The notes under the pieces: generated by a model
The model's database searches: none
What the model saw: the letters and a program-made list of their open reading frames with translations, nothing else
Told to the model about the DNA's origin: nothing
Part shown: positions 1-7,639 of the stretch, in pieces
How the letters are laid out: every line of letters starts with the position of its first letter
How positions within the stretch are numbered: position 1 is the stretch's first letter
Origin: Cytophagales bacterium
Lineage (GTDB): Bacteria > Bacteroidota > Bacteroidia > Cytophagales > Cyclobacteriaceae
NCBI GenBank assembly: GCA_003500135.1
Contig: DNTA01000325.1
Span: 1-45,196 of the forward strand
Length of the DNA stretch: 45,196 bases
Direction of reading: 5' to 3'
Made by a program: the position numbers and the translations under genes

Positions 1-67
1 TGTGCGAAACTTGAGTTATTAATAATAAATTTAATAGTAAAACTTATTCGATCAACGGATGTTTTGG

Positions 68-652
68 TCAAACAATTTTTAATGGATCAATTATTTGGTT
101 TTGCCTTAACCAGTTACCAATCATTTGCATGCCCCCCTGTGTTAATGCTGCTTCAGGATGAAACTGTAAACCCCAAACCGGAAATTGACAGTCCTTTACG
201 GCCATCACTTCCTTATTTTCCGTGGCGGCAAGTATTTGAAGGTTATCAGGTATGTCATCGCATACCAGGGAGTGGTAACGAACCACATTGATTGAATTTG
301 GCAATTCTTTAAAAATGGTTTGATCGTTATGGGTGATAACGGATATTTTGCCGTGCATTGGCTTTATAGCTTTTACCAGCCTGGCGCCTTTGTGAACGCA
401 CAATGCCTGATGCCCAAGGCAAACTCCGAGAATTGGCTTTTTTTTGTAAATTTCATTTATGTATTGCATTAAATAGCCGGCTTTTTCCGGGGTACCCGGG
501 CCTGGCGATAACACCACGCCATGATATTTATCCCAATCAATCTTTGCCGGTGACAGGTCATGCTCGATCAGTTCACAATCCACTTCAAATTTTTCAAAAT
601 AATGAAGAAGGTTGAACGTGAATGAATCGTAATTGTCGATGATGAGTATCAA
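68..652 (-). CDS. pabA: Glutamine amidotransferase, anthranilate/aminodeoxychorismate synthase component II
   Basis: Class-I glutamine amidotransferase (194 aa) that would release ammonia from glutamine for chorismate amination, feeding folate (PabA) or tryptophan (TrpG) synthesis. The N-terminus has the family signature IDNYDSFTFNL. The nucleophile is Cys78 in LGVCLGHQ, and the catalytic His165 and Glu167 lie in QFHPEA. The length is normal for a stand-alone subunit. The start codon is TTG (650-652); it overlaps the TGA stop of the upstream cvpA as TTGA, so translation is probably coupled. No trp genes are nearby, which favours PabA, but sequence alone does not separate PabA from TrpG. It is the last gene of the minus-strand yqeY-cvpA-pabA cluster. 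Confidence 0.9.
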   Translation of the reverse strand: MILIIDNYDSFTFNLLHYFEKFEVDCELIEHDLSPAKIDWDKYHGVVLSPGPGTPEKAGYLMQYINEIYKKKPILGVCLGHQALCVHKGARLVKAIKPMHGKISVITHNDQTIFKELPNSINVVRYHSLVCDDIPDNLQILAATENKEVMAVKDCQFPVWGLQFHPEAALTQGGMQMIGNWLRQNQIIDPLKIV

Positions 653-1182
653 ACCCAGCCCTCTCTAAAATATTGAACCAGGCTATCGTATATACTTTCA
701 AATGCAGGAAACATAGCTGCAATAAATTTACCTACCGCCGGCGCTACATCCCGAACATATGGGTAAACTACCGCACCCTGGCCTTTTTCATCAAAGTACT
801 GCCACCCCAAACCGTCAGATATCCATAGAAAGAGACTAATGATAAAAGACCATTTCAAGGCGCCTACAATGGCGCCAACCAGGTTATCTACGCTTCCAAG
901 CGGTGTCAGGTTGATGATTTTTTTGAATACCCTGCCACTTAGGTTTACCGCCAAAACCACCATAATAAATAAGATTATGAAGACCACAACCGGAAGTCCC
1001 CGGCCCATATCAGGCAATACAGGCTGAACCCATTGGACGCCAAGATCCAATAACAAAAATGACCCAATAATGGCCAATATTAGAGCCAATACACCTACAA
1101 TTTCCAACAAAAACCCTTTTTGATAGCCTCTGTAGGCGCCAAACAAAATTAAGATCCCGAGAATGATGTCAATGGTTTCCAA
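649..1182 (-). CDS. cvpA: CvpA family membrane protein
   Basis: Small polytopic inner-membrane protein (177 aa) of the CvpA/colicin V production family. About four hydrophobic segments are visible, near residues 5-20, 25-48, 62-82 and 105-125. The N-terminus, with DIILG followed by a GAYRGYQKG turn, is typical of the family. The start is TTG at 1180-1182, five bases after the yqeY stop; no ATG lies close enough to preserve the first membrane segment. The 3' end overlaps the pabA start by four bases. The molecular role of CvpA is not settled; in enterobacteria it is linked to envelope stress tolerance and colicin V export. Membership is assigned from topology and the N-terminal pattern. Confidence 0.8.
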   Translation of the reverse strand: METIDIILGILILFGAYRGYQKGFLLEIVGVLALILAIIGSFLLLDLGVQWVQPVLPDMGRGLPVVVFIILFIMVVLAVNLSGRVFKKIINLTPLGSVDNLVGAIVGALKWSFIISLFLWISDGLGWQYFDEKGQGAVVYPYVRDVAPAVGKFIAAMFPAFESIYDSLVQYFREGWV

Positions 1183-1186
1183 AAAC

Positions 1187-1636
1187 TTAGCTCAATAGTG
1201 CTTTTACTTTTTCAGAAATTGCTTTTCCGTCAGCTTTTCCCGCCAGGGTTTTGGTGGCAATACCCATCACTTTTCCCATATCTTTCATTGACGATGCCCC
1301 TAGATCTGTTATAATTTTATTAACGGCTGCTTCGAGCTCCGCTTCCGACATTTGCTTGGGCAGATATTCATGAATTACCTTCAGTTCATCCTCTTCAGCC
1401 GAAGCCAGGTCATCGCGACCCTGTTCTTTGTATAGCGCCATTGAATCCCGTCGTTGCTTGGCAGCTTTTTGTAAAATTTTCATTTCAGTGGCCGCACTAA
1501 GCTCCGCTTCGCCACCTTTTTCAGTTTCAGCCAGCATAATTGCGGATTTTATGCTGCGAAGAGCGCGAAGCCGGTCTTTATCCTTAGCCAGCATGGCCTT
1601 TTTTATATCTGCTTCTATTTGTGCTTTTAAACTCAT
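1187..1636 (-). CDS. yqeY: GatB/YqeY domain protein
   Basis: Stand-alone YqeY-type protein (149 aa from the chosen ATG), related to the C-terminal tRNA-binding domain of GatB, the amidotransferase that makes Gln-tRNA. Helical and lysine-rich; the family blocks LRALRSIKSAI, EYLPKQMSEAEL and a C-terminal MGKVMGIATKTLAGKADG are all present. An ATG four codons upstream (1646-1648) is also in frame. I prefer 1636, because family members start directly with a short MSLK-like lead into the first helix. It is the first gene of the minus-strand cluster with cvpA and pabA, and divergent from pdxJ across about 40 bp. The exact cellular function of stand-alone YqeY is not established. Confidence 0.85.
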   Translation of the reverse strand: MSLKAQIEADIKKAMLAKDKDRLRALRSIKSAIMLAETEKGGEAELSAATEMKILQKAAKQRRDSMALYKEQGRDDLASAEEDELKVIHEYLPKQMSEAELEAAVNKIITDLGASSMKDMGKVMGIATKTLAGKADGKAISEKVKALLS

Positions 1637-1689
1637 AAATTGCTCCATTAATAGTTTTCTGCGCTAATTTAGCCAATAAAATCACAAAG

Positions 1690-2406
1690 ATGACGAGATT
1701 AAGTGTGAATATCAATAAAATTGCCACCCTGCGAAATGCACGCGGAGGAAACAATCCCAACGTTGTTCAGGTGGCTGTTGATTGCGAAAAATTCGGGGCT
1801 GAGGGCATTACTGTACATCCCCGACCCGATGAAAGGCATATTACTAGAAAAGATGTTTACGACCTGAAAAAAATTGTCACTACTGAGTTTAATATCGAGG
1901 GATATCCGGATGACAGGTACATGGAAATCGTGCTTGATGTGCGGCCCACCCAAGCTACCCTGGTACCCGATCCACCGGACACCCTTACTTCAAATGCAGG
2001 CTGGGATACATTAGCAAAGGCCTCTTTATTGAAAGAAGTAATTGCAGAGCTCAAAAAACATGGTATGCGCGTCTCGATATTTGTTGACCCCGACGAAAAA
2101 ATGGTAGAAGGGGCTGCGGAATGTGGGGCTGACCGGGTAGAATTGTACACCGAACCTTATGCGTCAAATTTTCATAAGGATCGGGAAAAAGCGGTGGGCA
2201 ATTATATTAAAGCTGCTGAAAAGGCAAAATCGCTCGGCCTGGGTTTAAATGCCGGTCATGATCTTGACCTGCACAATCTGCATTTCCTAATCGCCAAAAT
2301 ACCTTATATTGACGAAGTATCAATTGGCCATGCTTTAATTTGCGATGCCTTGTACTACGGACTGGAAAATACCATTCAAATGTATAAACGAAAATTGAAA
2401 ATATAG
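1690..2406 (+). CDS. pdxJ: Pyridoxine 5'-phosphate synthase
   Basis: Cytosolic TIM-barrel enzyme (238 aa) condensing 3-amino-1-hydroxyacetone 1-phosphate with 1-deoxy-D-xylulose 5-phosphate to give pyridoxine 5'-phosphate. Hallmarks include the N-terminal [17 protein letters not shown], the HPRPDERHI active-site stretch, the VSIFVDPD strand, [10 protein letters not shown], and [11 protein letters not shown] followed by SIGHALI for phosphate binding. Length matches the family. It is followed after four bases by yicC, so the two are likely co-transcribed. Its substrate DXP is made by Dxs, encoded about 5 kb downstream in this same window. Confidence 0.97.
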   Translation: MTRLSVNINKIATLRNARGGNNPNVVQVAVDCEKFGAEGITVHPRPDERHITRKDVYDLKKIVTTEFNIEGYPDDRYMEIVLDVRPTQATLVPDPPDTLTSNAGWDTLAKASLLKEVIAELKKHGMRVSIFVDPDEKMVEGAAECGADRVELYTEPYASNFHKDREKAVGNYIKAAEKAKSLGLGLNAGHDLDLHNLHFLIAKIPYIDEVSIGHALICDALYYGLENTIQMYKRKLKI

Positions 2407-2410
2407 CAAC

Positions 2411-3289
2411 ATGAATAAATCGATGACTGGCTATGGGATGGCACGCCACGATGATGACACTTTGAGCGTATATGTTGAGGTGAAAACATTGAACTCCAAA
2501 TACATGGACGCCAATTTAAGGTTGCCAAAATCGCTTAGTGATAAAGAAGTGGAAATTCGGCAGCGCATCAATGATATAATAGAAAGAGGCAAGGTAAACC
2601 TGATCATCGAGTATGTTAGAAAAGATGATGGTAGCATAATAATGGGCGTGAATGAAAAGCTGTTTAAAACCTATTTCAATAAGTTTCAAAAGCTTTCAAA
2701 AGAAGTAAATCAGGGTGCGGAAGATATTTTTCGAATGGCCATTCAAATGCCCGATGTCATTATCAGCCTGGAAAATGAAGAAACCATCGAGAAGGACTGG
2801 AAAATTATAGGGAAAATGGTTGAGGAGGCGCTGGAAAAATGTGATGATTTCAGAAAGAAAGAAGGCGATAACCTGACGAAAAAACTGGAGCAATATGCCA
2901 TAAACATTGAACAACTACTGATTGAAGCTAAAAGGCTGGATCCGGAACGTCTCGACGTTCTCAAGCAACGATTGATACAGGGCCTTGAAGAGTTACAACA
3001 AAAGGATGATGTTGATAAAAATCGTTTTGAACAGGAGTTGGTGTATTACATTGAGAAATTGGATATCAGCGAAGAAAAGGTACGATTAAAAAGCCACATC
3101 GAATATTTCAAAGAAGTGCTTCATGCTTCCTCCTCTCAAGGCAAAAAGCTTAATTTTATTTCGCAAGAAATGGGCCGGGAGATCAATACAATGGGTGCAA
3201 AGGCCAATTATGCCCCATTGCAAAAATGCGTGGTGAACATGAAAGAAGAACTTGAGAAAATTAAGGAACAGGTTTTAAATTTATTATAG
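2411..3289 (+). CDS. yicC: YicC family protein (YicC/YloC-type, putative endoribonuclease)
   Basis: YicC-like protein of 292 aa. The N-terminus MNKSMTGYGMA and the adjacent VEVKTLNSKYMD are diagnostic of the family. The C-terminal domain (about residues 205-292) ends with the conserved LNFISQEMGREINTMGAKA, rich in the acidic and polar residues proposed to bind metal. E. coli YicC has been reported to have endoribonuclease activity and to affect small-RNA turnover; whether that holds here is inference. Four bases separate it from pdxJ, and a rho-independent terminator follows immediately. Confidence 0.92.
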   Translation: MNKSMTGYGMARHDDDTLSVYVEVKTLNSKYMDANLRLPKSLSDKEVEIRQRINDIIERGKVNLIIEYVRKDDGSIIMGVNEKLFKTYFNKFQKLSKEVNQGAEDIFRMAIQMPDVIISLENEETIEKDWKIIGKMVEEALEKCDDFRKKEGDNLTKKLEQYAINIEQLLIEAKRLDPERLDVLKQRLIQGLEELQQKDDVDKNRFEQELVYYIEKLDISEEKVRLKSHIEYFKEVLHASSSQGKKLNFISQEMGREINTMGAKANYAPLQKCVVNMKEELEKIKEQVLNLL

Positions 3290-3292
3290 ACA

Positions 3293-3327
3293 AAAAAACC
3301 ACATTCGGTTCTGAATGCGGTTTTTAT
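3293..3327. terminator. Bidirectional intrinsic terminator
   Basis: An inverted repeat pairs AAAACCaCATTC with GAATGcGGTTTT around a short GGTTCT-type loop, flanked by A-runs on the left and T-runs on the right. It sits between the convergent yicC and the minus-strand gene ending at 3350, so it can serve both. Confidence 0.8.
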
Positions 3328-3349
3328 CGAGTAAACTCACTAATAAATC

Positions 3350-4090
3350 CTATGAAACTACCTGGCCATTAGCTGTATTTTTAAGTTTTGCAATCCTGAA
3401 AGCCTTGCGTTCCTTATATCCGCAGTAGTCGCATTTGTAAAACTTCATCAATTCACCTTCGGTATTTTCAGATGGTGACTCAATAATTTCTTCCTTTGTC
3501 ACTTTTAGGGTCTGATAGTTACATTCAGGGCATTGCTGTGCAATGAGATGACCTGCATATTTTTCTATTTTCGTATATCCGGTTTCTTCGTCTATCCATA
3601 CATCGTAGTCTACCGAAAACACATTTTCTTCTGCCTGCATACCTTCGTCCAAATAAACATCCTCTTCATCTTCGCTCAATAATTTCATTGGCTTTCCGGA
3701 TTTTGGAGAGATTCTTGGGGCATACCTAAGTTTTTTCAGCCTTTTTTCTACAAAAAAAGGATAATAAAACTTCAACAAATTACTAACTATTACGCCGACG
3801 ATAAGCCCCATCATGAGCGTAACAAAAACTCGAACACCTACCCATAAAACCTCACCTGCGGGTACCAATGTGTTGATGTAAATACCAATGGCAATTAGTA
3901 AAAATACACTGGCGTACCAGTAATTGCTGATTTCGTGTTTGTTGAGGTAATCGTACCGCTTTTTGTAGTCGCGGATCATGGTAAGGCTAAAAAGATGGTA
4001 GAAAATGATGATAAGCGAAATGGCCAACATCAGGTAAGCTGCATATCTACCATAAGTATTCCATGTGTCCAGGTCGATATAAATGTTCAT
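3350..4090 (-). CDS. Hypothetical membrane protein with C-terminal zinc-ribbon
   Basis: Protein of 246 aa that I cannot assign to a named family. Three transmembrane helices are visible near residues 14-36, 58-76 and 84-108. A basic linker and an acidic stretch (about 139-172, rich in Glu and Asp) follow. The C-terminal cytosolic domain has two CxxC pairs, Cys187/Cys190 (CPEC) and Cys220/Cys223 (CDYC), about 30 residues apart. This spacing is typical of a rubredoxin/zinc-ribbon knuckle, and the surroundings resemble nucleic-acid or protein-binding ribbons. It stands alone, convergent with yicC. The arrangement suggests a membrane-tethered zinc-ribbon sensor or assembly factor, but that is only inference. 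Confidence 0.75.
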   Translation of the reverse strand: MNIYIDLDTWNTYGRYAAYLMLAISLIIIFYHLFSLTMIRDYKKRYDYLNKHEISNYWYASVFLLIAIGIYINTLVPAGEVLWVGVRVFVTLMMGLIVGVIVSNLLKFYYPFFVEKRLKKLRYAPRISPKSGKPMKLLSEDEEDVYLDEGMQAEENVFSVDYDVWIDEETGYTKIEKYAGHLIAQQCPECNYQTLKVTKEEIIESPSENTEGELMKFYKCDYCGYKERKAFRIAKLKNTANGQVVS

Positions 4091-4274
4091 GATTCTGTAA
4101 AATTTTCTTCAAACCCTAGCTATAAATATAAAAAAATGTACTCTTAAGAGGATGAAATATAATAATATTTCTTGATTATAGATATTAATTCATCCACTTA
4201 TCACAACAATATCAAAAATTAAATTGGGATTTTCAGAAGATTACACGTTAAAATTTCATTAAACTCTGAAAAAA
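4091..4274. other. AT-rich spacer
   Basis: No ORF or clear hairpin. The part next to 4090 must hold the promoter of the zinc-ribbon membrane protein. The DPP-IV gene ends at 4275, and no obvious terminator was seen for it. Confidence 0.4.
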
Positions 4275-6485
4275 TTAAAGTTTTTCCAAAACAAAATCAG
4301 TCATCATTTGATACAAATGCAGCCTGTTTTTCCGGGTAGACATCCCATGATTGGCATTTGGATAATAAAAAGACCGGAATTGTTTATTGGCATCTATCAG
4401 AGCCTGTTGTAAATGAACACTGTTCTGAAAATGAACATTGTCGTCACCGGTACCGTGAATAAGCAACAGGTCTCCTTTAAGTTTTTCGGCATGATTGATC
4501 GGTGAAAAGGCATCGTAGCCTTCGGGGTTTTCCTGTGGCAACCCCTGGTATCTCTCGGTATAGATGGTATCATAAAACCGCCAATTGGTAACCGGAGCCA
4601 CAGATATGGCCATATTAAATACATCGTTGCCCACAAAAAGCGCCAAGGCCGACATGTAACCCCCATAACTCCAACCCCATATCCCGATGCGATCGGGATC
4701 AACATAGGGGAGCGTCTGCAAAAAACGTGCACCGGCAATTTGATCCAGTACTTCAAGCTTTCCCATCTGAGCGTAAGTGCTGTGCTTAAAATCAACCCCT
4801 CTTCCATCGGTACCCCTGTTATCAATACTGACAATCAGATATCCTTTTTGTGCAATATACTGATGCCACATTTCCCTCGTTCCACCCCATTCGTTCTGTA
4901 CAGTTTGATTGCCCGGACCGCCATAAACATGCATTAAAACAGGGTATTGTTTCGTGGAATCAAAGTCTACGGGTTTGATCATATATCCGTGCAATGTTGT
5001 ACTATCCTGAATTTTTAGCTCAAAAAACGTTCTTTGGGTTAATTGATAATTTGCCGCTCTTTGCAAAAGTGAATTATTGCGCTCCAAAATTTTAACCTCC
5101 TTACCTCCTGATTCATATAACACGCTTGTGCTGGGCCTTTCCGTATTGGAAAATGTATCGACGAAATATTTAAAATCAGGACTAAAATCAGTTTTGTGAA
5201 TTCCGGGGGCCTGTGTGATTTTGGCCTTCTTTTTACCATCTGTCCTTATGGAATATAAGTGGCGCTCAAGAGGGCTATCTTCAGTTGATATATAGTATAT
5301 CGTATTTTTCTTTTCATCAATACCGATCAGTTCGCTTACTTCCCAGTTTCCTTCTGTTACCTGACTGATAAGTCCGCCTTCGATTGAATAATGGTAAATA
5401 TGCTTGAAGCCATCTTTTTCACTGGTTTTAAAAAAGGCTTCGCCATCGGATGTATATGTAAGGTCGTCAGTGTAATCCATGTCGACAAAAGTGCCACTGG
5501 TTTCATGATACACTTCATTTGTATCTCCGGTGTTGGGGTTGGCATGAATGATCTTCAGGTCGTTTTGCAGCCTGTTGAGTTTTATGAACGATAACATTTG
5601 CTTTTGCGGCACCCAATACATTCGCGGTATGTAAATATCAGGCTCCTCGCCACTTTCAATTTTGGTGGTTTCACCATTTTTTAGGTCGTAAACATGTAGG
5701 GAAACAGTAGAATTGGTTTCTCCGGCTTTAGGATATTTGAAACGATAATCTTTGGGATATAAGGCGCCCCACAACTGCATGTTGTATTCAGGTACATCCC
5801 TTTCATCAAATCGCAGGAAGGCAACCATTTGGCCATCGGGAGACCAACTGAAAGCCTTGGACATGGAAAACTCCTCTTCGTAAACCCAGTCAGCCGCACC
5901 ATTTATTATTTCATTTTTCTTACCGTCCCGGGTAATCGCCAAATGTTTATTATTGGCAAGGTTGTAGTAGTACAGGTTATTATTTTTTACATAAGCAATA
6001 TTGCCACCATCGGGAGAAAAGGTGGCGTATGATATTTTTTCATTACTTTCATTTAGTTTCTGAATACTTCCAGAGTTTATATCGTAAATGTAAAATACCG
6101 CTACGCTTGAACGACGATAAATTTGTTCAACATCTGTCTTTAGCAATATCTTTTCTTCGGTGCTATTAAAAGCATAGTCACCTATTCTTGGCACATCACC
6201 TTCGGGCCATTTCAACTGCTGGGGATCAAATAAGATGTCAGTCATATCACCTGAAGTGATATCATATTTCACCAGGATGTCATTCTGGGATTCCCCATCA
6301 TAAATAAGCGCTGAATAAAAGCGCCCGTCTTTCATCCACGACACCGATCCAAAACGATCGGCAGAAAGCTTGTTGGTGAGGAAAATATCTTCCAGGGTGA
6401 ATGTTTGTGCCTTAACCGATAGTGGTGTGCATATAACTAAAATGAACATCCATCGTAAAAATGAGGGCAATGATATTTTATGCAT
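4275..6485 (-). CDS. Dipeptidyl peptidase IV-type S9 serine peptidase
   Basis: Secreted exopeptidase (736 aa) that would cleave X-Pro or X-Ala dipeptides from peptide N-termini. It has a signal peptide at about residues 1-26 (cleavage after VKAQ). A DPP-IV N-terminal beta-propeller spans roughly residues 60-480 and includes the DWVYEEEFS double-Glu motif that binds the substrate amino terminus. A C-terminal alpha/beta-hydrolase domain follows. The catalytic triad is visible: Ser606 in GWSYGG, Asp681 or Asp682 in HGTGDDNVHF, and His713 in NANHGM. Length matches DPP-IV. In Bacteroidota such enzymes are periplasmic or surface-bound and support growth on peptides. It is divergent from the thioredoxin gene across 47 bp. 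Confidence 0.95.
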   Translation of the reverse strand: MHKISLPSFLRWMFILVICTPLSVKAQTFTLEDIFLTNKLSADRFGSVSWMKDGRFYSALIYDGESQNDILVKYDITSGDMTDILFDPQQLKWPEGDVPRIGDYAFNSTEEKILLKTDVEQIYRRSSVAVFYIYDINSGSIQKLNESNEKISYATFSPDGGNIAYVKNNNLYYYNLANNKHLAITRDGKKNEIINGAADWVYEEEFSMSKAFSWSPDGQMVAFLRFDERDVPEYNMQLWGALYPKDYRFKYPKAGETNSTVSLHVYDLKNGETTKIESGEEPDIYIPRMYWVPQKQMLSFIKLNRLQNDLKIIHANPNTGDTNEVYHETSGTFVDMDYTDDLTYTSDGEAFFKTSEKDGFKHIYHYSIEGGLISQVTEGNWEVSELIGIDEKKNTIYYISTEDSPLERHLYSIRTDGKKKAKITQAPGIHKTDFSPDFKYFVDTFSNTERPSTSVLYESGGKEVKILERNNSLLQRAANYQLTQRTFFELKIQDSTTLHGYMIKPVDFDSTKQYPVLMHVYGGPGNQTVQNEWGGTREMWHQYIAQKGYLIVSIDNRGTDGRGVDFKHSTYAQMGKLEVLDQIAGARFLQTLPYVDPDRIGIWGWSYGGYMSALALFVGNDVFNMAISVAPVTNWRFYDTIYTERYQGLPQENPEGYDAFSPINHAEKLKGDLLLIHGTGDDNVHFQNSVHLQQALIDANKQFRSFYYPNANHGMSTRKNRLHLYQMMTDFVLEKL

Positions 6486-6532
6486 CCTAAAATATTTTTA
6501 TTTAATTTTTGTAAAAATATAGAATTCCGGCC

Positions 6533-6853
6533 ATGACAAAGAAAAAATCTTTCAGTAGCCTGATAAATAACTCCGAAACACCCGTTTTGGTTGACTTTTA
6601 CGCTAATTGGTGTGGCCCATGCCATTCGCTTTCTCCCATTATCCAGGAGGTAGCGCGGGATTTATCGGGTAAAATCAAAGTTATAAAAATTGATGTAGAT
6701 AAAAACAGACATGCGGCGGAGAAGTATCAGATTCGCGGCGTACCCACCATGATGCTGTTCAATAAAGGAAAGATACTATGGCGCCAATCAGGAGTGTTAC
6801 CCAAAAATGCAATCACTCAGGCCGTTTTGCAGCGTCTGCCAAAAACTGCTTAG
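6533..6853 (+). CDS. Thioredoxin
   Basis: Single-domain thioredoxin (106 aa) with the redox motif WCGPCH (Cys27 and Cys30) and the cis-proline loop RGVPTMMLF; the C-terminal helix is intact. There is no signal peptide, so it acts in the cytosol as a disulfide reductant. The family signature DFYANWCGPC is complete. It is transcribed alone. Its last four bases overlap the end of the convergent alpha/beta-hydrolase gene (stop at 6850), so no terminator fits between them. Confidence 0.95.
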   Translation: MTKKKSFSSLINNSETPVLVDFYANWCGPCHSLSPIIQEVARDLSGKIKVIKIDVDKNRHAAEKYQIRGVPTMMLFNKGKILWRQSGVLPKNAITQAVLQRLPKTA

Positions 6854-7629
6854 TTATCGGACATTTGCTCACAGAATTCCAATAAAATACGTTGGGTTTC
6901 GGCAGGTTTTTCGAACATCAGCATGTGCGCTGCTTTTTCCAAGAGGTGTAGTTTGTCCATACCAACGAGATACCCCATGTTGGCGCTGATCTCGGCCGTT
7001 ACATTTTGGTCTTCTTTTCCTGCGATGATCAACATTTTATACTTATTTCTCTTCATAATCGCAGCATTGTCATTTCTGTCGCGCATGGCTCCTGCATAGC
7101 GCTGAATGCTTTGCGGCTGCAGCTTCATAGCCTCATTTTTCAATGCTTCAATAACTGGCTTCAGGACCGGCTGATTGGGAGGGTAGAACAATGATGGTAT
7201 AAAAGTGCGGACGAATGGGCCAACACCCTGCCGATGTATAAAGTTGATTAGTTTGTTTCTGCTGGCTTTCTTTTGCCTGCTATCAGCGAAACAGGATGAG
7301 TTTAAAAGGCATAATCCTGATAAACTTTCAGGCTTTTGTTTTAATGCCTCTAATGCAATATATCCTCCCATGGAATGACCAATCCAAATACTTTTTTTCA
7401 CCTTGTAGACTTGTTCGAGATCAAACAAAATGGATTCGGCTACGTCTTTCAGTGAGAAATTGCCCATTGGTAGTGGGGAACTTCCAAAACCGGGTATATC
7501 AGGGGTAATTACTTGATAACTCGACCTGAAAGGGACAACAAAATCATTCCAGATTTTATTTGATTCACAAAATCCATGTAGAAATACAAGGGTAGGCCCT
7601 TTGCGAGCCTCATTAGCTGCTATTTTCAT
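6850..7629 (-). CDS. Alpha/beta-fold hydrolase
   Basis: Soluble alpha/beta hydrolase (259 aa). The oxyanion region LHGFCES is near residue 18, the nucleophile elbow is GHSMGG with Ser86, an Asp candidate lies in IIAGKEDQ, and the C-terminal His is in EKAAHMLMFE. This pattern fits small esterase or BioH/MhpC-like enzymes; the substrate cannot be read from sequence. It starts ten bases after the dxs stop, so it probably shares the dxs transcript. Whether this reflects a role in isoprenoid metabolism or mere co-location is unknown. Confidence 0.85.
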   Translation of the reverse strand: MKIAANEARKGPTLVFLHGFCESNKIWNDFVVPFRSSYQVITPDIPGFGSSPLPMGNFSLKDVAESILFDLEQVYKVKKSIWIGHSMGGYIALEALKQKPESLSGLCLLNSSCFADSRQKKASRNKLINFIHRQGVGPFVRTFIPSLFYPPNQPVLKPVIEALKNEAMKLQPQSIQRYAGAMRDRNDNAAIMKRNKYKMLIIAGKEDQNVTAEISANMGYLVGMDKLHLLEKAAHMLMFEKPAETQRILLEFCEQMSDN

Positions 7630-7639
7630 AGCGTATAAA

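Noticed and set aside
4397..4834. Minus-strand ORF of 145 codons inside the DPP-IV gene
   Set aside because: It is an out-of-frame reading of the catalytic domain; the in-frame protein has all catalytic residues.
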